Origin: GCA-2687025 sp964473525 | Lineage (GTDB): Bacteria > Poribacteria > WGA-4E > GCA-2687025 | Assembly (NCBI GenBank): GCA_964473525.1 | Contig: CAYYPK010000024.1 | Location: 1 to 64,000 of the forward strand | Reading direction: 5' to 3' | DNA length: 64,000 nucleotides | Part shown: piece after piece, positions 16,677-25,730 of the stretch | How positions within the stretch are numbered: position 1 is the stretch's first letter | Layout of the letters: every line of letters starts with the position of its first letter | Position numbers and translations under genes: made by a program | The notes under the pieces: generated by a model | The model's input: the letters and a program-made list of their open reading frames with translations, nothing else | What the model was told of the DNA's origin: nothing | Database searches by the model: none

Positions 16677-18989
16677 ATGCGGCGAGCCCTGCTCCCGTTC
16701 TGCCTGGTTCTCGCGGTCGCGACCTGCGTACACGGTCGCGACCCGCGGCGAGTGATCCACGTGGGCATGGTCGCGCCCAACATCGTCAGCGTGGCGTTTG
16801 AGGACGGCTACGTCGAATACGGACGCCAGGCGGCCTACACGCGTCAGCCGGGCGATGTCGTGGACGCGTCGAGCCACCATCGCTGGCTGACGCGAGACGG
16901 ACGGGTGTTGGGCGCGCTTGTCGGCGCCGAGCAGGATCTGCTGTGGGCGTTCGACGAATTGCGCGCGCAGCCCTTCGAGCCGGCGTATTTGGACTCGCCC
17001 ACCACGTACACACTCCTCCGCCGCGACGTAACGCTGACGCCCATACGAGTACACCGAAAGTCGAAGCCTACTGACTTTGGCCGCGTCGAGCCGTGGGCGT
17101 TCGCGACGCCAGCGGCTCACACGGTGTATCTGACTTTCGAACGGCCGCTGGCGAACGCGGCAGACTACACGCTCTCCTTCGCAGACGACGCCCTGCCTCC
17201 TCAGACGTTCACGTCCGATCGCCGTTTGCTTCGCAGCGAGGCGGTACACGTCTCGCACCTCGGGTTCCGACCGGACGACCCCGCGAAGGTAGCTTTCCTG
17301 TCATGCTGGATGGGAGACGGCGGCGCTGCGGCGTACGAGCCAGGGATGCAGTTCGCTGTCATCGACACTGTGTCGCGGAAGGTCGTGCTTCGTGGGCAGA
17401 CAGCCCTCGGGAAAGCCGCCGCGGATCTGACCGAAGACCCGTACAATCGCAACTACAACGGCGTCGATGTCTTCGCCATAGACTTCAGCGCGCTGACTGC
17501 GCCGGGTGCCTATCGCATCGTCGTTGAGGGTGTGGGGTGCTCCTACCCGTTCCGCATCGGCGAGGGTGTGTGGGCCAACGCGTTCGTAACCTCGGCGCGC
17601 GGTCTCTACCACCAGCGCAGTGGGATCGCGCTCGGGCCGCCGCACACGCACTTCGCGCGGCCGAGAACCTTCCACCCCGACGACGGTCTCACCGTGTTCG
17701 AGTCCGCCGCGGCGCTCATGGACACTGGCAACGGTCTCAATCGGAACGACTCCAACTTTGGCGTCCTCGTAGACGGGCTGACGGATCGCGTAGTAGAGAA
17801 CGCCTGGGGCGGATACATGGACGCCGGCGACTGGGACAGGCGTATCCAACACCTCATCGCGTCGCGCCTTCTGCTGGAACTCGCAGATCTGCACGCAGCC
17901 CATTTCGACGGCGTCTCGCTGAATATCCCGGAGTCGGGGAACGCGCTCCCGGACATCGTCGACGAGGCGCTCTTCAACGTAGACTTCTACAGGCGATTGC
18001 AGACGCCCGCGGGTGGCATACGAGGCGGGATTGAGTCGGAGGAGCACCCGCGCAACGGCGAGGCGAGTTGGCAGGAATCCCTCGCAGTGATGGCGTACGC
18101 GCCGGGCATCTGGTCGAGCTACGAATACGCGGGAGTCGCAGCGCAGGCGGCGCACGTGCTGCAACGCCTGGACACCGATCTCGCGGCCACGTATCGAGAG
18201 AGCGCTCTGCGGGCGATGCGCTGGGCAGAAACCGAGCGCGCTGAGCGCGACGCCGAAGACCCGCACGCGGTCGATGACTCGCGCAACCTGGCAGCGGTGG
18301 AGTTGTACCGCCTGACGGGCGATGCCGAGTGGCACGAGCTCTTCCTCAGTACGACGGTGTTCACGGGGCCCGACGTTCCTCTGTATCTGTGGGAGCATCA
18401 CGATCAGGGCCACGCCGCGTGGACCTATCTGAACACGGACGCGGCGACGGATCGCAGCGTGGCGGATAACTGCCACGCCGCTCTGCTAGCGGAAGCCGAG
18501 GAGCGGGTCACGCAGGGCGAGCGAACCGCGTTCCGATGGACAAAGAACCCGTACGCCCCCGTTGCTTGGGGCGCCCTGGCGGCGCCCGACGGGGTGACGC
18601 TAGCGCGAGCGCACCATTTCACGGGTGACGACCGCTACCTGGAGGCGCTCGTATTGGCGTGCCAGACGGGCGCCGGGGCGAACCCCGCCAACATCTGCTA
18701 CACGACGGGCATGGGACACGCCAGCCCCCGACACCCCCTCCACATCGACTCCCGGATCACGCATCAGGATCCGCCGCCGGGTCTGACGGTGTTCGGCCCG
18801 AAGCATCTGGACGGCTCGGAGGACTGGGCGTTGCGCTTCGTCAATCAGGTCGCCCATCCTCCGGCGGAGGAGTGGCCGACGATGGAGGCGTTCTGGGACG
18901 TCTTCTGGTATCCGGCTGTGTGCGAATTCACCGTGCAACAGCCGATGGCGCGGAACGCCTACGCGTGGGGATACCTCGCTGCTCGTTGA
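16677..18989 (+). CDS. Secreted glycoside hydrolase family 9-type protein
   Basis: A 770-residue exported protein: signal peptide RALLPFCLVLAVATCVHG, an N-terminal region, an Ig-like CelD_N-type domain (VSHLGFRPDDPAKVAFLS to GVGCSYPFRIGEG), then an (alpha/alpha)6 barrel. The GH9 catalytic-base motif appears as GGYMDAGDWDRR, and the C-terminal acid region as VCEFTVQQPMARNAYAWGYL, where the usual NE-x-N-A context is altered. GH9 enzymes act on beta-1,4-glucans, but divergent members exist. GGAGG lies nine bases before the ATG. The downstream rhodanese gene is 11 bases away. No TTW tail is present. Confidence 0.78.
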   Translation: MRRALLPFCLVLAVATCVHGRDPRRVIHVGMVAPNIVSVAFEDGYVEYGRQAAYTRQPGDVVDASSHHRWLTRDGRVLGALVGAEQDLLWAFDELRAQPFEPAYLDSPTTYTLLRRDVTLTPIRVHRKSKPTDFGRVEPWAFATPAAHTVYLTFERPLANAADYTLSFADDALPPQTFTSDRRLLRSEAVHVSHLGFRPDDPAKVAFLSCWMGDGGAAAYEPGMQFAVIDTVSRKVVLRGQTALGKAAADLTEDPYNRNYNGVDVFAIDFSALTAPGAYRIVVEGVGCSYPFRIGEGVWANAFVTSARGLYHQRSGIALGPPHTHFARPRTFHPDDGLTVFESAAALMDTGNGLNRNDSNFGVLVDGLTDRVVENAWGGYMDAGDWDRRIQHLIASRLLLELADLHAAHFDGVSLNIPESGNALPDIVDEALFNVDFYRRLQTPAGGIRGGIESEEHPRNGEASWQESLAVMAYAPGIWSSYEYAGVAAQAAHVLQRLDTDLAATYRESALRAMRWAETERAERDAEDPHAVDDSRNLAAVELYRLTGDAEWHELFLSTTVFTGPDVPLYLWEHHDQGHAAWTYLNTDAATDRSVADNCHAALLAEAEERVTQGERTAFRWTKNPYAPVAWGALAAPDGVTLARAHHFTGDDRYLEALVLACQTGAGANPANICYTTGMGHASPRHPLHIDSRITHQDPPPGLTVFGPKHLDGSEDWALRFVNQVAHPPAEEWPTMEAFWDVFWYPAVCEFTVQQPMARNAYAWGYLAAR

Positions 18990-19000
18990 CTAAGGGGTAA

Positions 19001-19825
19001 ATGCCGGACATGCGTAGTTCGCAGACAGATGTAGTGTCCGTGGAGGCCGTGCGCGAGTCGGTGATCGCGAGGGACGGCGCGTACGTTGTCATGGACACGC
19101 GCGGAGCCACGGAATGGCAAGTAGGTCACCTCGCGGGCGCGGTGGAACTGTCGCCAGACACCTTCTCGCGCGTCGAGAACGCCGCCGGCATCGTCCCACG
19201 GCTGGCGGCGGCGGGCATCTCGCGCCAAGACCACCTGCTGCTCTACGACGACGGAGAAGGCTACGAAGTTGGGATGATGCTCTGGTTGTTGGATCGGGTC
19301 GGCCATCCACGCGTATCCGTGCTCGACGGAGGCATCCCTGCCTGGCAGGCGAGCGGACAGCCGGTGGCGGCGGACGCTAGGGCGCCATCGCCCGCGACGT
19401 ACGCCGCCGACGAGTCGGAGCCCGTCTACGAGAACCTCGCCACCAAGGAGTGGATACTCGACAACATGGACCGTGATGACCTCACGCTCCTGGACACACG
19501 CTCGAAGTCCGAGTACCGAGGGACCAGGATCAGTCTCCGCAGAACCGGCCGTCTCCCCGGCGCGGTGTGGATGGAGTGGTCGGAGACGCTGGCGCAGGCT
19601 CCCGGCAAGCCGCCGCGCTTCGTCACGCCCGACGAGATGGCTGCGAAGCTGGGCGCCCTGGGCGTCACGAAGGACAACGAGGTCGTCTGCTACTGCCAGG
19701 TCGGCGTGCGATCCGCCCAGGTCTACGGGGTTTTGCGGATGCTCGGATTCCCACGCGTCAGGAACTACGTGGGGTCGTGGGCAGATTGGGGCAGGGACCG
19801 CAGGATGCCCATCGAGAAGGGCTGA
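19001..19825 (+). CDS. Two-domain rhodanese (thiosulfate/3-mercaptopyruvate sulfurtransferase)
   Basis: A 274-residue tandem rhodanese. The N-terminal, inactive domain (about 10-125) has VVMDTRGATEWQVGHLAGAV but Asp in place of the active-site Cys (LLYDDGEGYE). The C-terminal domain has LLDTRSKSEY and the active loop CYCQVGVRSAQ, with the second Cys of CYC as the persulfide-carrying residue. It ends NYVGSWADWGRDRRMPIEKG, typical of sulfurtransferases. AAGGGG is only three bases before ATG 19001, so the ATG at 19010 is an alternative. A 3' fragment of this gene occurs at 23190-23417. Confidence 0.92.
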   Translation: MPDMRSSQTDVVSVEAVRESVIARDGAYVVMDTRGATEWQVGHLAGAVELSPDTFSRVENAAGIVPRLAAAGISRQDHLLLYDDGEGYEVGMMLWLLDRVGHPRVSVLDGGIPAWQASGQPVAADARAPSPATYAADESEPVYENLATKEWILDNMDRDDLTLLDTRSKSEYRGTRISLRRTGRLPGAVWMEWSETLAQAPGKPPRFVTPDEMAAKLGALGVTKDNEVVCYCQVGVRSAQVYGVLRMLGFPRVRNYVGSWADWGRDRRMPIEKG

Positions 19826-20087
19826 GCGCGCGGGACGGCGACCGAGCCAGTGACGGCAGTCCGGGCATCCTCGCCTGGATGATCGCTATCTGCACATCCA
19901 TATCGTATGGCCAGAGGTGCGTCGTGTCCCTATGGGAGTAGAGTACGCCGCTTCTTGCCCACCACTTTATCTTATGGCATACATGCCGTAATGTGGCGTC
20001 CGCGCGAGGCCTCGACTACCCGGCGCGCGGATGAAGGTGCACTACTCACATCGAACACGGCACGCTTAAGGAGGCGACCAGGAGCGA
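19826..20087. other. Intergenic with a 20-bp imperfect palindrome
   Basis: No gene seen. At 19972-19991 there is TTATGGCAT-AC-ATGCCGTAA, two 9-base arms with one mismatch, in a locally AT-richer stretch. It could be a protein-binding site, but there is no clear promoter or intact gene just downstream. Confidence 0.4.
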
Positions 20088-20330
20088 ACGTCCGCGCCGC
20101 TGCCGCAGCCAGACGAGCTCGAGCAGTATTGGCAGGAGCTCCGTCTGCTCGAAGAGCAAAGGTACAGCGTTGCTACGGCGCGTGGCGCTTATGCGCGAAC
20201 AGTTCCTCGCCGCAGCCGCGGACGACAGGCGCGCGACGCCATGGGGCGACATCGGCGCCGCGCGCGGCGCTAGGCATCGACCTGGTCAAAGCGCGCGTGC
20301 AAGGAGAGTTCGTTGAAGGAGGAGAACGAG
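20088..20330 (+). pseudogene. Decayed small gene (unknown)
   Basis: After AAGGAGGCGACCAGGAGCGA there is an ACG where a start ATG would be expected, then a frame reading TSAPLPQPDELEQYWQELRL and LEEQRYSVATARGAYA. Plausible coding sequence then continues in a shifted frame (REQFLAAAADDRRATPWGDI) until stops appear. The composition and helical character look like a former small gene with a lost start and at least one frameshift. I do not recognise the family. Confidence 0.35.
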
Positions 20331-20540
20331 CCGAACATGATGCAGGTGCTGCAGCATCCCGCGCTTGGCGCCATGACCACGGGCAATCCCGCAGAACGGG
20401 GGCGGGAACGCCCGCGCTTCCCAGGACGCCAACGGATGTTCGCTTACGGCGGAGGGTCTCCCGCGAATGAACTACGGCACGCCCGCGATCAGCACGCCCT
20501 ACCGCGGGTTCCGTTGGGGGATTCGATGGGTGACCGCTAA
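20313..20540 (+). CDS. Short ORF, possibly a broken gene
   Basis: A 75-residue frame from TTG 20313 (AAGGAGAG four bases upstream), beginning MKEENEPNMMQVLQHPALG. The latter part is arginine-rich and overlaps the next frame, suggesting it may be the 5' half of a gene frameshifted relative to the ORF at 20467-20760. No family recognised. Confidence 0.25.
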   Translation: MKEENEPNMMQVLQHPALGAMTTGNPAERGRERPRFPGRQRMFAYGGGSPANELRHARDQHALPRVPLGDSMGDR

Positions 20541-20760
20541 GCATTCAGTGCACGACTACGACGAGCCGCCGTGTCTGGGCAAGGCTAGCAACATAACCAC
20601 TGATACTTGGGAGGAAGCTCTGGAACGTTACCGCGGCAGCGGGCCGGCGCCAGTATACGCAGCTGAAGTGTTGGCACTGTACAACGAGGGCAAGAACCCG
20701 CAACCAGGAGCCCCGACGTGCATCTGGCCGATTAAGGCGGACGGGCGCCCCCGGCAATGA
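20467..20760 (+). CDS. Hypothetical 97-residue protein overlapping the next gene by ATGA
   Basis: Reads MNYGTPAISTPYRGFRWGI, then KHSVHDYDEPPCLGKASN and TWEEALERYRGSGPAP, and ends in a proline-rich tail. I do not recognise it. In its favour, its TGA overlaps the ATG of the large secreted protein at 20757 by four bases, a common sign of translational coupling. Against it, there is no good ribosome site, and the upstream region contains broken frames, so it may be the 3' half of a decayed gene. Confidence 0.35.
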   Translation: MNYGTPAISTPYRGFRWGIRWVTAKHSVHDYDEPPCLGKASNITTDTWEEALERYRGSGPAPVYAAEVLALYNEGKNPQPGAPTCIWPIKADGRPRQ

Positions 20761-22715
20761 AGCCTCCACCAGGCGCGAGACCGCCGCATCGGCGCGCTAC
20801 ATGTCAGTGGGTCGCGGCCGCCCTTGTCCTAGGAGGCCTCTGCACGCTCGTCGCCCGTGGAACGCTGGCCCTGCCCAGTACGGTGTATCACGATCCGAAG
20901 GGAGACGCTGCCTATTGGCAGTTCCTACCGGCGGTCGAGCCGGGGGTTCACTACTACTGGACGCGTGCAGTGGCGCGTGCCGACGTTGATGGCGACGGCG
21001 TCGCGGACGACGTTGCCATCGTTACGCAGCAGCGGAGCGGGGAGGAATTCGGGGAAGTCGTGCGCGCGTATCTACTCGTTGGTCGTCGCGACGGAGACAG
21101 CGTCTCCAACCGCTCCGTGACGGTCCTCTTCGACGAAAGCAGTCGCCGGGAGTACGACGACTGCCCCCTCATCTACCCGCTCATCGACTGTGAAGTGCCA
21201 ACCACACACACGCGCCTGGACTTGGTAGACCTTACCGGGGATGGCATTCCCGAAGTGTGCTTCTATCCGTGGACGACCAGCATGGCCAAACCCGTGTATT
21301 TGTCCGTCCACACGTACCGCGACGGCGAGTTCGTACCCATCCTGCGACGTCGCTGCTACTCGCGCGAGGGAGGCCCGCGATACGGCGACCAAGACGGGGA
21401 TGGCGCGGGTGACATCATTCTGTCCAATAGCATCGTCGTGAAAGGTACGGACACCGCCTCCGACCCGGACTGGGTGAGTGTTTTCGAGTGGAACGGCGAG
21501 GAGTTCGTCGACGACACGAAGTCGTATTACGCCAGCGACGACGGGGAACTCATGGACGGCTACGTTCGCCGCTACGAAAGCAACACGCTGCGCGACGCGG
21601 CGATAGGCCACGAACGGCACTATCACGAGTACGAGTTCTACATGGGCATGATCCACCTCTACAAAGGGGAGACGACCGAGGCGACCCGATTGCTCGACCG
21701 CGTCGCGGAACTGGCGGAGCGCGAGGAGTTCAGGACTGCGGCGCGGCATGTCCTGGACAGCGTGGAGCGGCCGGCGCAGGCAGACAGCGGTCGACATGTC
21801 GACGTCACGCAATACCGCGACCCGCCAGGCGATTCTGCATACTGGGACTTCCTCCCGGCCATCGATGCCAGCGAGCATTGGTATTGGACGCGCGCGAGCG
21901 CGCGATCGGATATCGATGGCGATGGGAAGCCCGACGATGTCGCCGTTGTGACGCTGCAGCAGCGCGGGAGCGAGTTCGGCACGGTCGCCCGCGCCTACCT
22001 GCTGGTTGGCGACCGAGATGAGGATGCCATTGCCAACCGCTCCGTGACCGTCCTCTTCGACGTATCCGACCGCGTGAGCTACGAAGACTGTCCCCTCTAC
22101 TACCCACTCATCGACTGGGAAGCGGAAACCACGCACACGCGCCTGGACTTGATGGACTTCACCGGCGACGGCATCCCCGAAGTGTGCTTCTATCCGTGGA
22201 CCACGAGCATGTCCATACCCGTGTATTTGTCCGTCCACACGTACCGCGACGGCGAGTTCATACCCATCCTGCGACGTCGCTGCCACTCGCGCATGGGAGG
22301 GCCGCGATACGGTGACCAAGACGGGGATGGCGCCGGTGACATCATCCTGTCCAATAGCATCGTCGTGAAGGGCACAGACACCGCTTCCGACCCCGACTGG
22401 GTGAGTGTCTTCGAGTGGAACGGCGAAGAGTTTGTCGACGACACGAAGTCGTACTACGCCAGCGACGAAGGGGAGCTCATGGACGGCTACGTTCGCCGCT
22501 ACGAGAGCAACACGCAGCGCGACGCGGCGATAGGCCACGAACGGTACTATCACGAGTACGAGTTCTACATGGGCATGATCCACCTCTACAAAGGCGAGCT
22601 GCACGAGGCGACCAGTCTTCTGGAGCGCGTCGCCGAACTGGCGGAGCGCGAGGTGTTCCAGGAGAGCGCGCGGGAGATGCTATTCGGCATGGCGCGGACG
22701 GAGGAAGGACCGTAG
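20757..22715 (+). CDS. Secreted protein with two near-identical ~305-residue halves (FG-GAP/VCBS-like)
   Basis: A 652-residue exported protein with a signal peptide (basic start, core AAALVLGGLCTLVARGTLA). Two tandem copies of the same domain follow. Each has YWTRAVARADVDGDGVADDV (copy 1) or its SDIDGDGKPDDV equivalent, NRSVTVLFD, CPL-YPLID, TRLDL-D-TGDGIPEVCFYPW, RYGDQDGDGAGDIILSNSIV and a helical EFYMGMIHLYKGE ending. The D-x-DGDG loops are calcium-binding FG-GAP/EF-like loops. Much of the second half is identical to the first at the DNA level, so the duplication is recent or homogenised. I know no named family for the whole unit. Confidence 0.8.
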   Translation: MKPPPGARPPHRRATCQWVAAALVLGGLCTLVARGTLALPSTVYHDPKGDAAYWQFLPAVEPGVHYYWTRAVARADVDGDGVADDVAIVTQQRSGEEFGEVVRAYLLVGRRDGDSVSNRSVTVLFDESSRREYDDCPLIYPLIDCEVPTTHTRLDLVDLTGDGIPEVCFYPWTTSMAKPVYLSVHTYRDGEFVPILRRRCYSREGGPRYGDQDGDGAGDIILSNSIVVKGTDTASDPDWVSVFEWNGEEFVDDTKSYYASDDGELMDGYVRRYESNTLRDAAIGHERHYHEYEFYMGMIHLYKGETTEATRLLDRVAELAEREEFRTAARHVLDSVERPAQADSGRHVDVTQYRDPPGDSAYWDFLPAIDASEHWYWTRASARSDIDGDGKPDDVAVVTLQQRGSEFGTVARAYLLVGDRDEDAIANRSVTVLFDVSDRVSYEDCPLYYPLIDWEAETTHTRLDLMDFTGDGIPEVCFYPWTTSMSIPVYLSVHTYRDGEFIPILRRRCHSRMGGPRYGDQDGDGAGDIILSNSIVVKGTDTASDPDWVSVFEWNGEEFVDDTKSYYASDEGELMDGYVRRYESNTQRDAAIGHERYYHEYEFYMGMIHLYKGELHEATSLLERVAELAEREVFQESAREMLFGMARTEEGP

Positions 22716-22821
22716 CCCCTCGCGGCAGGGCGGCCCATTCCGGCGCGTACGATGTCGGGTAAGGGATCTTCTACGTCGGTGACCCGCCTACGAGGCGGAC
22801 GAAGGCAAGGGGTAACGGACA

Positions 22822-23190
22822 ATGGAACTGCTGGACGTTGTGATGCCTGTCGAGGAAGGCCGCTTCATCCCTCACGAAGCCCTTGCTGGAATTGCAGGCC
22901 CGGGATTCTCAATGCGCCTGTGGGTTTCCACACAGCACTCGGGCGGCGACTACGCGGGGGCTCGCAACAACGTCAAGCAGTACGCCCTCACCGACCGCAC
23001 GCTCATGCTCGACAACGACGTGGTGCTGACGCCAGGGTGCGTCCGACGCATGTGGGACTTCCTCGACGCGAACGGAGACTACGCGGCTGTTGCGCTCTCC
23101 AAGCACAACGCGCCAGCCGGCAGGACCGAGGTGGAGGACTATACGCACATCGACATGTCCTGTGTGCTGTTCCGACGAGAGATGCTGCGC
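22822..23190 (+). pseudogene. 5' part of a GT2-type glycosyltransferase gene, truncated
   Basis: Starts with ATG after AAGGGGT and reads as the N-terminal ~120 residues of a glycosyltransferase A-fold protein: GARNNVKQYALTDRTLMLDN with the DxD-like LDNDV, then GCVRRMWDFLD and DMSCVLFRREMLR. At about 23190 the similarity stops and sequence derived from the rhodanese gene begins in another frame. The acceptor-binding half is missing, so the product cannot be functional as a transferase. Confidence 0.7.
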
Positions 23191-23417
23191 GGGCGCCCGG
23201 CAAGCCGCCGCGCTTCGGCGCGCCCGACGAGATGGCTGCGAAGCTGGGCGCCCTGGGTGTCACGGAGGACCACGAGGTCGTCTGCTACTGCCAGGTCGGC
23301 GTGCGATCCGCACAGGTCACGGAGTCTTGTGGGCGCTATGATTCACACACGTCAAGAACTACGCGGGTCGTGGGCGAGGTTGGCAGTGACCGCAGGATGC
23401 CCATTGAGAAGGGCTAG
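23190..23417 (+). pseudogene. Duplicated 3' fragment of the rhodanese gene
   Basis: Matches the 3' end of the sulfurtransferase gene at 19001-19825 from APGKPPRF through CYCQVGVRSAQV to the terminal DRRMPIEKG. DNA identity is very high over the first ~130 bases. After the active-site codons it carries compensating small indels that scramble ~30 residues before the frame is restored at the end. It is fused to the truncated glycosyltransferase gene and has no start of its own. Confidence 0.8.
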
Positions 23418-23521
23418 CCGGGCCGCGGCCCGCCCGTGCGCCGTCCCACTCCACGAACCTTCGGGAGTGCCGCCAATAGCGCGCTCGTGATGGTTGGCGC
23501 CCGTCCCGGAGGGAGGCTAGC

Positions 23522-25567
23522 GTGCATAGCACCATGGGTCGGCAAGGACAGGCGTGGCCCGCCATAGCAATGTGGCTGGCTGTCGTATGCGTCACCATCG
23601 CGGGAGCCCGGGAGGATCGCACGTTGGAAGGTGTGGAAATCGTGGGGGTCACGGTCACGCCGCATGTGCGAGCGCAGAGCATGCGGTATCGCCACGAGTA
23701 CGATGAGGCGACGGCGGCGCGCGTGCAACTCGTCCTGCGGAACACGGGCGCGACTACAGTCGAGCTTCGTTTACCCGTGTTCGACGGGAAGGCGCCCGAG
23801 GCGCTCGTTACGTCGGGGGAGTGGGCGTGGCATGACATACCAGCGTTCAGCGCCCTGGCGCCTGGGGCGGTCACGGTGTGGAACTTCAACGGTCAGTCGG
23901 AATCGTGGGCGCCGGGTCGAAGCGTGTCGCTAGCCATCGAGGGGTCGGATGGCGGACACGTTGAAGTCGCCTTTGGGATCACCGAGCCGTCGGTCTGGCT
24001 TTCCGCAGTGACGTACCTCGGCGACGACGGCACGGTGCATCCGACCCGGGTCATGTTCCACATCAAGAACCGATCCGACGCCGGCTTACGCATAGCCCAC
24101 GCCGAACTGTATCTCCCGAGCGACCCCACGCATCCGGCCGCCCTCGACCGCCGCGTGACGCCCCAGCAGATGCGCGCGTTCGCCAGCGACGGCGTCATAC
24201 CCGCCGGTAGCCATGGCGGCGGAGAGGCGTCCGCCGGGCCACTGCCTCTGACATACGGGGCGCTACGCGTCGAGATCGAGCAGGCGGGCGAAACCCGGTC
24301 TCTGTGGGCCCATCAGCGTATCAAGCGGGAGTCGTTCGACATCAGCGGGGGATGGGTGAACTCCGACACGCGCGATGGCTCCTCGGCGGTCACACAGGAG
24401 GCGTTCCTCAAGACCCTGAAGTGGCTGCACATAGACACGGGACACATCGGCCCGACGAAGGGTTACTCCGACACCGAGCTGTACGAGCGCTACCCGCTGA
24501 AGTACTTCCATCGCCTCGACCCTTCGGAGGGGTACGATACGGACGAGATGCTCCCGCGCATCCACGCAGCGGAGTTCTTGGGCGAACCACAGTACTCCGG
24601 CGGGAACTCCTACCGGACGCCTCAGCAGGTGTGGGATGCCCTCGCGCACTATCGGCCGACACGACTGCCGACGACCGTGACGCTGAGCGACGAGTCGACG
24701 TGGCGCTTCTACGCCGGCGTCTCCGATTACCCGCACTACGACGCGTATCGCGTGACGGCGCCAGCGGCAGACACGTGGCGTCTCTACGACCGATGGGGAG
24801 ACACGAGGATACGTTGGGGCGCGCCGCTGGAGACGATCGGCGACATGTGCCGGTCGCTGCGAGAGCTGAGCCGACCCGTCCCGACCGCTTACTGGTCGCA
24901 GGGCGTCCACGCGGGATGGGGTGGGCGGGCCGGTCGACGCCGGGCTTCCCCGAATTCCGCCGAGATTCGGTCGCAGGCGTATCACGCGCTGGCGAGCCGA
25001 GTCACTTCGCTCTACTGGTTCAACATGAGCCTCGCATCGGTCGTGAAGTTCCCGGACGCGCTCGACGAGATCAACAGGATCGGATGCGAGATTCGTCTGC
25101 TCGACCGCTTCTACCTCGAAGGCGCCGCCGCGTGGTATGGCAGGGCGCCAGAGGGCGACGGGCCGGGATGGGACTTGAGCACGATCGTGACGTCCGACTC
25201 GGCGCTGCTGTTCGCGCTGGATCTCGACTACACGCCCGACCCGGACACCAAGGAGTTCGTGTTCGGCGCGCCCCGCGAGGCAACACTCAGCTTCCCGCTG
25301 CCGCCATACCTGTCGGACGTCGTGGACGTGTTTCGGGTCGATGCGGACGGCGTGCGCGACATCGCCCATTCCCTGACGGCGGACGGCGTCCGTGTCGTGG
25401 ATGAGGCCAGCATCGCGGCAGTCTACGTCGCCACGACTGAGGAGACCTTGCGGGGCGAACTGGCTGGGCGTCTCGCCGCCTTGCGGGAGGCCGAGTCAGC
25501 GCTCGAGTGGAACCCCGCGATACGCCCGGATGACCTGGCGGAACTACGCGCGCTGCTGCCTGACTGA
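23522..25567 (+). CDS. Large secreted protein of unknown function
   Basis: A 681-residue exported protein beginning at GTG 23522, five bases after GGAGGGAGG, with signal peptide WPAIAMWLAVVCVTIAGA. The first ~270 residues are beta-sandwich-like (VQLVLRNTGATTVELRLPV, VMFHIKNRSDAGLRIAHAEL). The middle and C-terminal part (WLHIDTGHIGPTKGY, YWSQGVHAGWGG, LYWFNMSLASVVKFPDALDE, LDRFYLEGAAAWYGRAPEGD) resembles a glycosidase-like barrel followed by a beta domain. I cannot assign a family or catalytic residues with confidence. It stands alone, with the sigma-fusion genes 160 bases downstream. Confidence 0.75.
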   Translation: MHSTMGRQGQAWPAIAMWLAVVCVTIAGAREDRTLEGVEIVGVTVTPHVRAQSMRYRHEYDEATAARVQLVLRNTGATTVELRLPVFDGKAPEALVTSGEWAWHDIPAFSALAPGAVTVWNFNGQSESWAPGRSVSLAIEGSDGGHVEVAFGITEPSVWLSAVTYLGDDGTVHPTRVMFHIKNRSDAGLRIAHAELYLPSDPTHPAALDRRVTPQQMRAFASDGVIPAGSHGGGEASAGPLPLTYGALRVEIEQAGETRSLWAHQRIKRESFDISGGWVNSDTRDGSSAVTQEAFLKTLKWLHIDTGHIGPTKGYSDTELYERYPLKYFHRLDPSEGYDTDEMLPRIHAAEFLGEPQYSGGNSYRTPQQVWDALAHYRPTRLPTTVTLSDESTWRFYAGVSDYPHYDAYRVTAPAADTWRLYDRWGDTRIRWGAPLETIGDMCRSLRELSRPVPTAYWSQGVHAGWGGRAGRRRASPNSAEIRSQAYHALASRVTSLYWFNMSLASVVKFPDALDEINRIGCEIRLLDRFYLEGAAAWYGRAPEGDGPGWDLSTIVTSDSALLFALDLDYTPDPDTKEFVFGAPREATLSFPLPPYLSDVVDVFRVDADGVRDIAHSLTADGVRVVDEASIAAVYVATTEETLRGELAGRLAALREAESALEWNPAIRPDDLAELRALLPD

Positions 25568-25680
25568 CCGCGAGCGCGTCTGCCCAGACAGCGGCCAGGC
25601 TTTCACCTTCTCGGCGCTCCACGCGGGCATCTTCATGCCCCGTCGGAGGCGCCCCACGCAATGCTGCATCGAGGAAACTC

Positions 25681-25712
25681 GTAACGCTTCCCGCCGGTCG
25701 GTGTCCTATTGA
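25681..25712 (+). promoter_or_regulatory. ECF-type promoter-like element upstream of sigma fusion 1
   Basis: GTAACG, 14 bases, then GTGTCCTATTGACAC, placed 50 bases before the ATG at 25731. The same block occurs at the same distance upstream of the paralogous gene at 27706. A GTAAC-type -35 and a GTC-type -10 are usual for ECF sigma factors, which commonly regulate themselves, so this is probably an autoregulated promoter. TGTC-CTATT-GACA also forms a small inverted repeat. Confidence 0.5.
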
Positions 25713-25730
25713 CACACTCGGTAACGCACG

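Noticed and set aside
17301..18476. 391-codon open frame antisense to the GH9 gene
   Set aside because: Shadow frame of a well-supported gene with no domain or start signal.
21072..22604. 510-codon open frame antisense to the two-headed secreted protein
   Set aside because: Repeats mirror the sense gene, composition is that of a high-GC antisense shadow and there is no ribosome site or recognisable domain.
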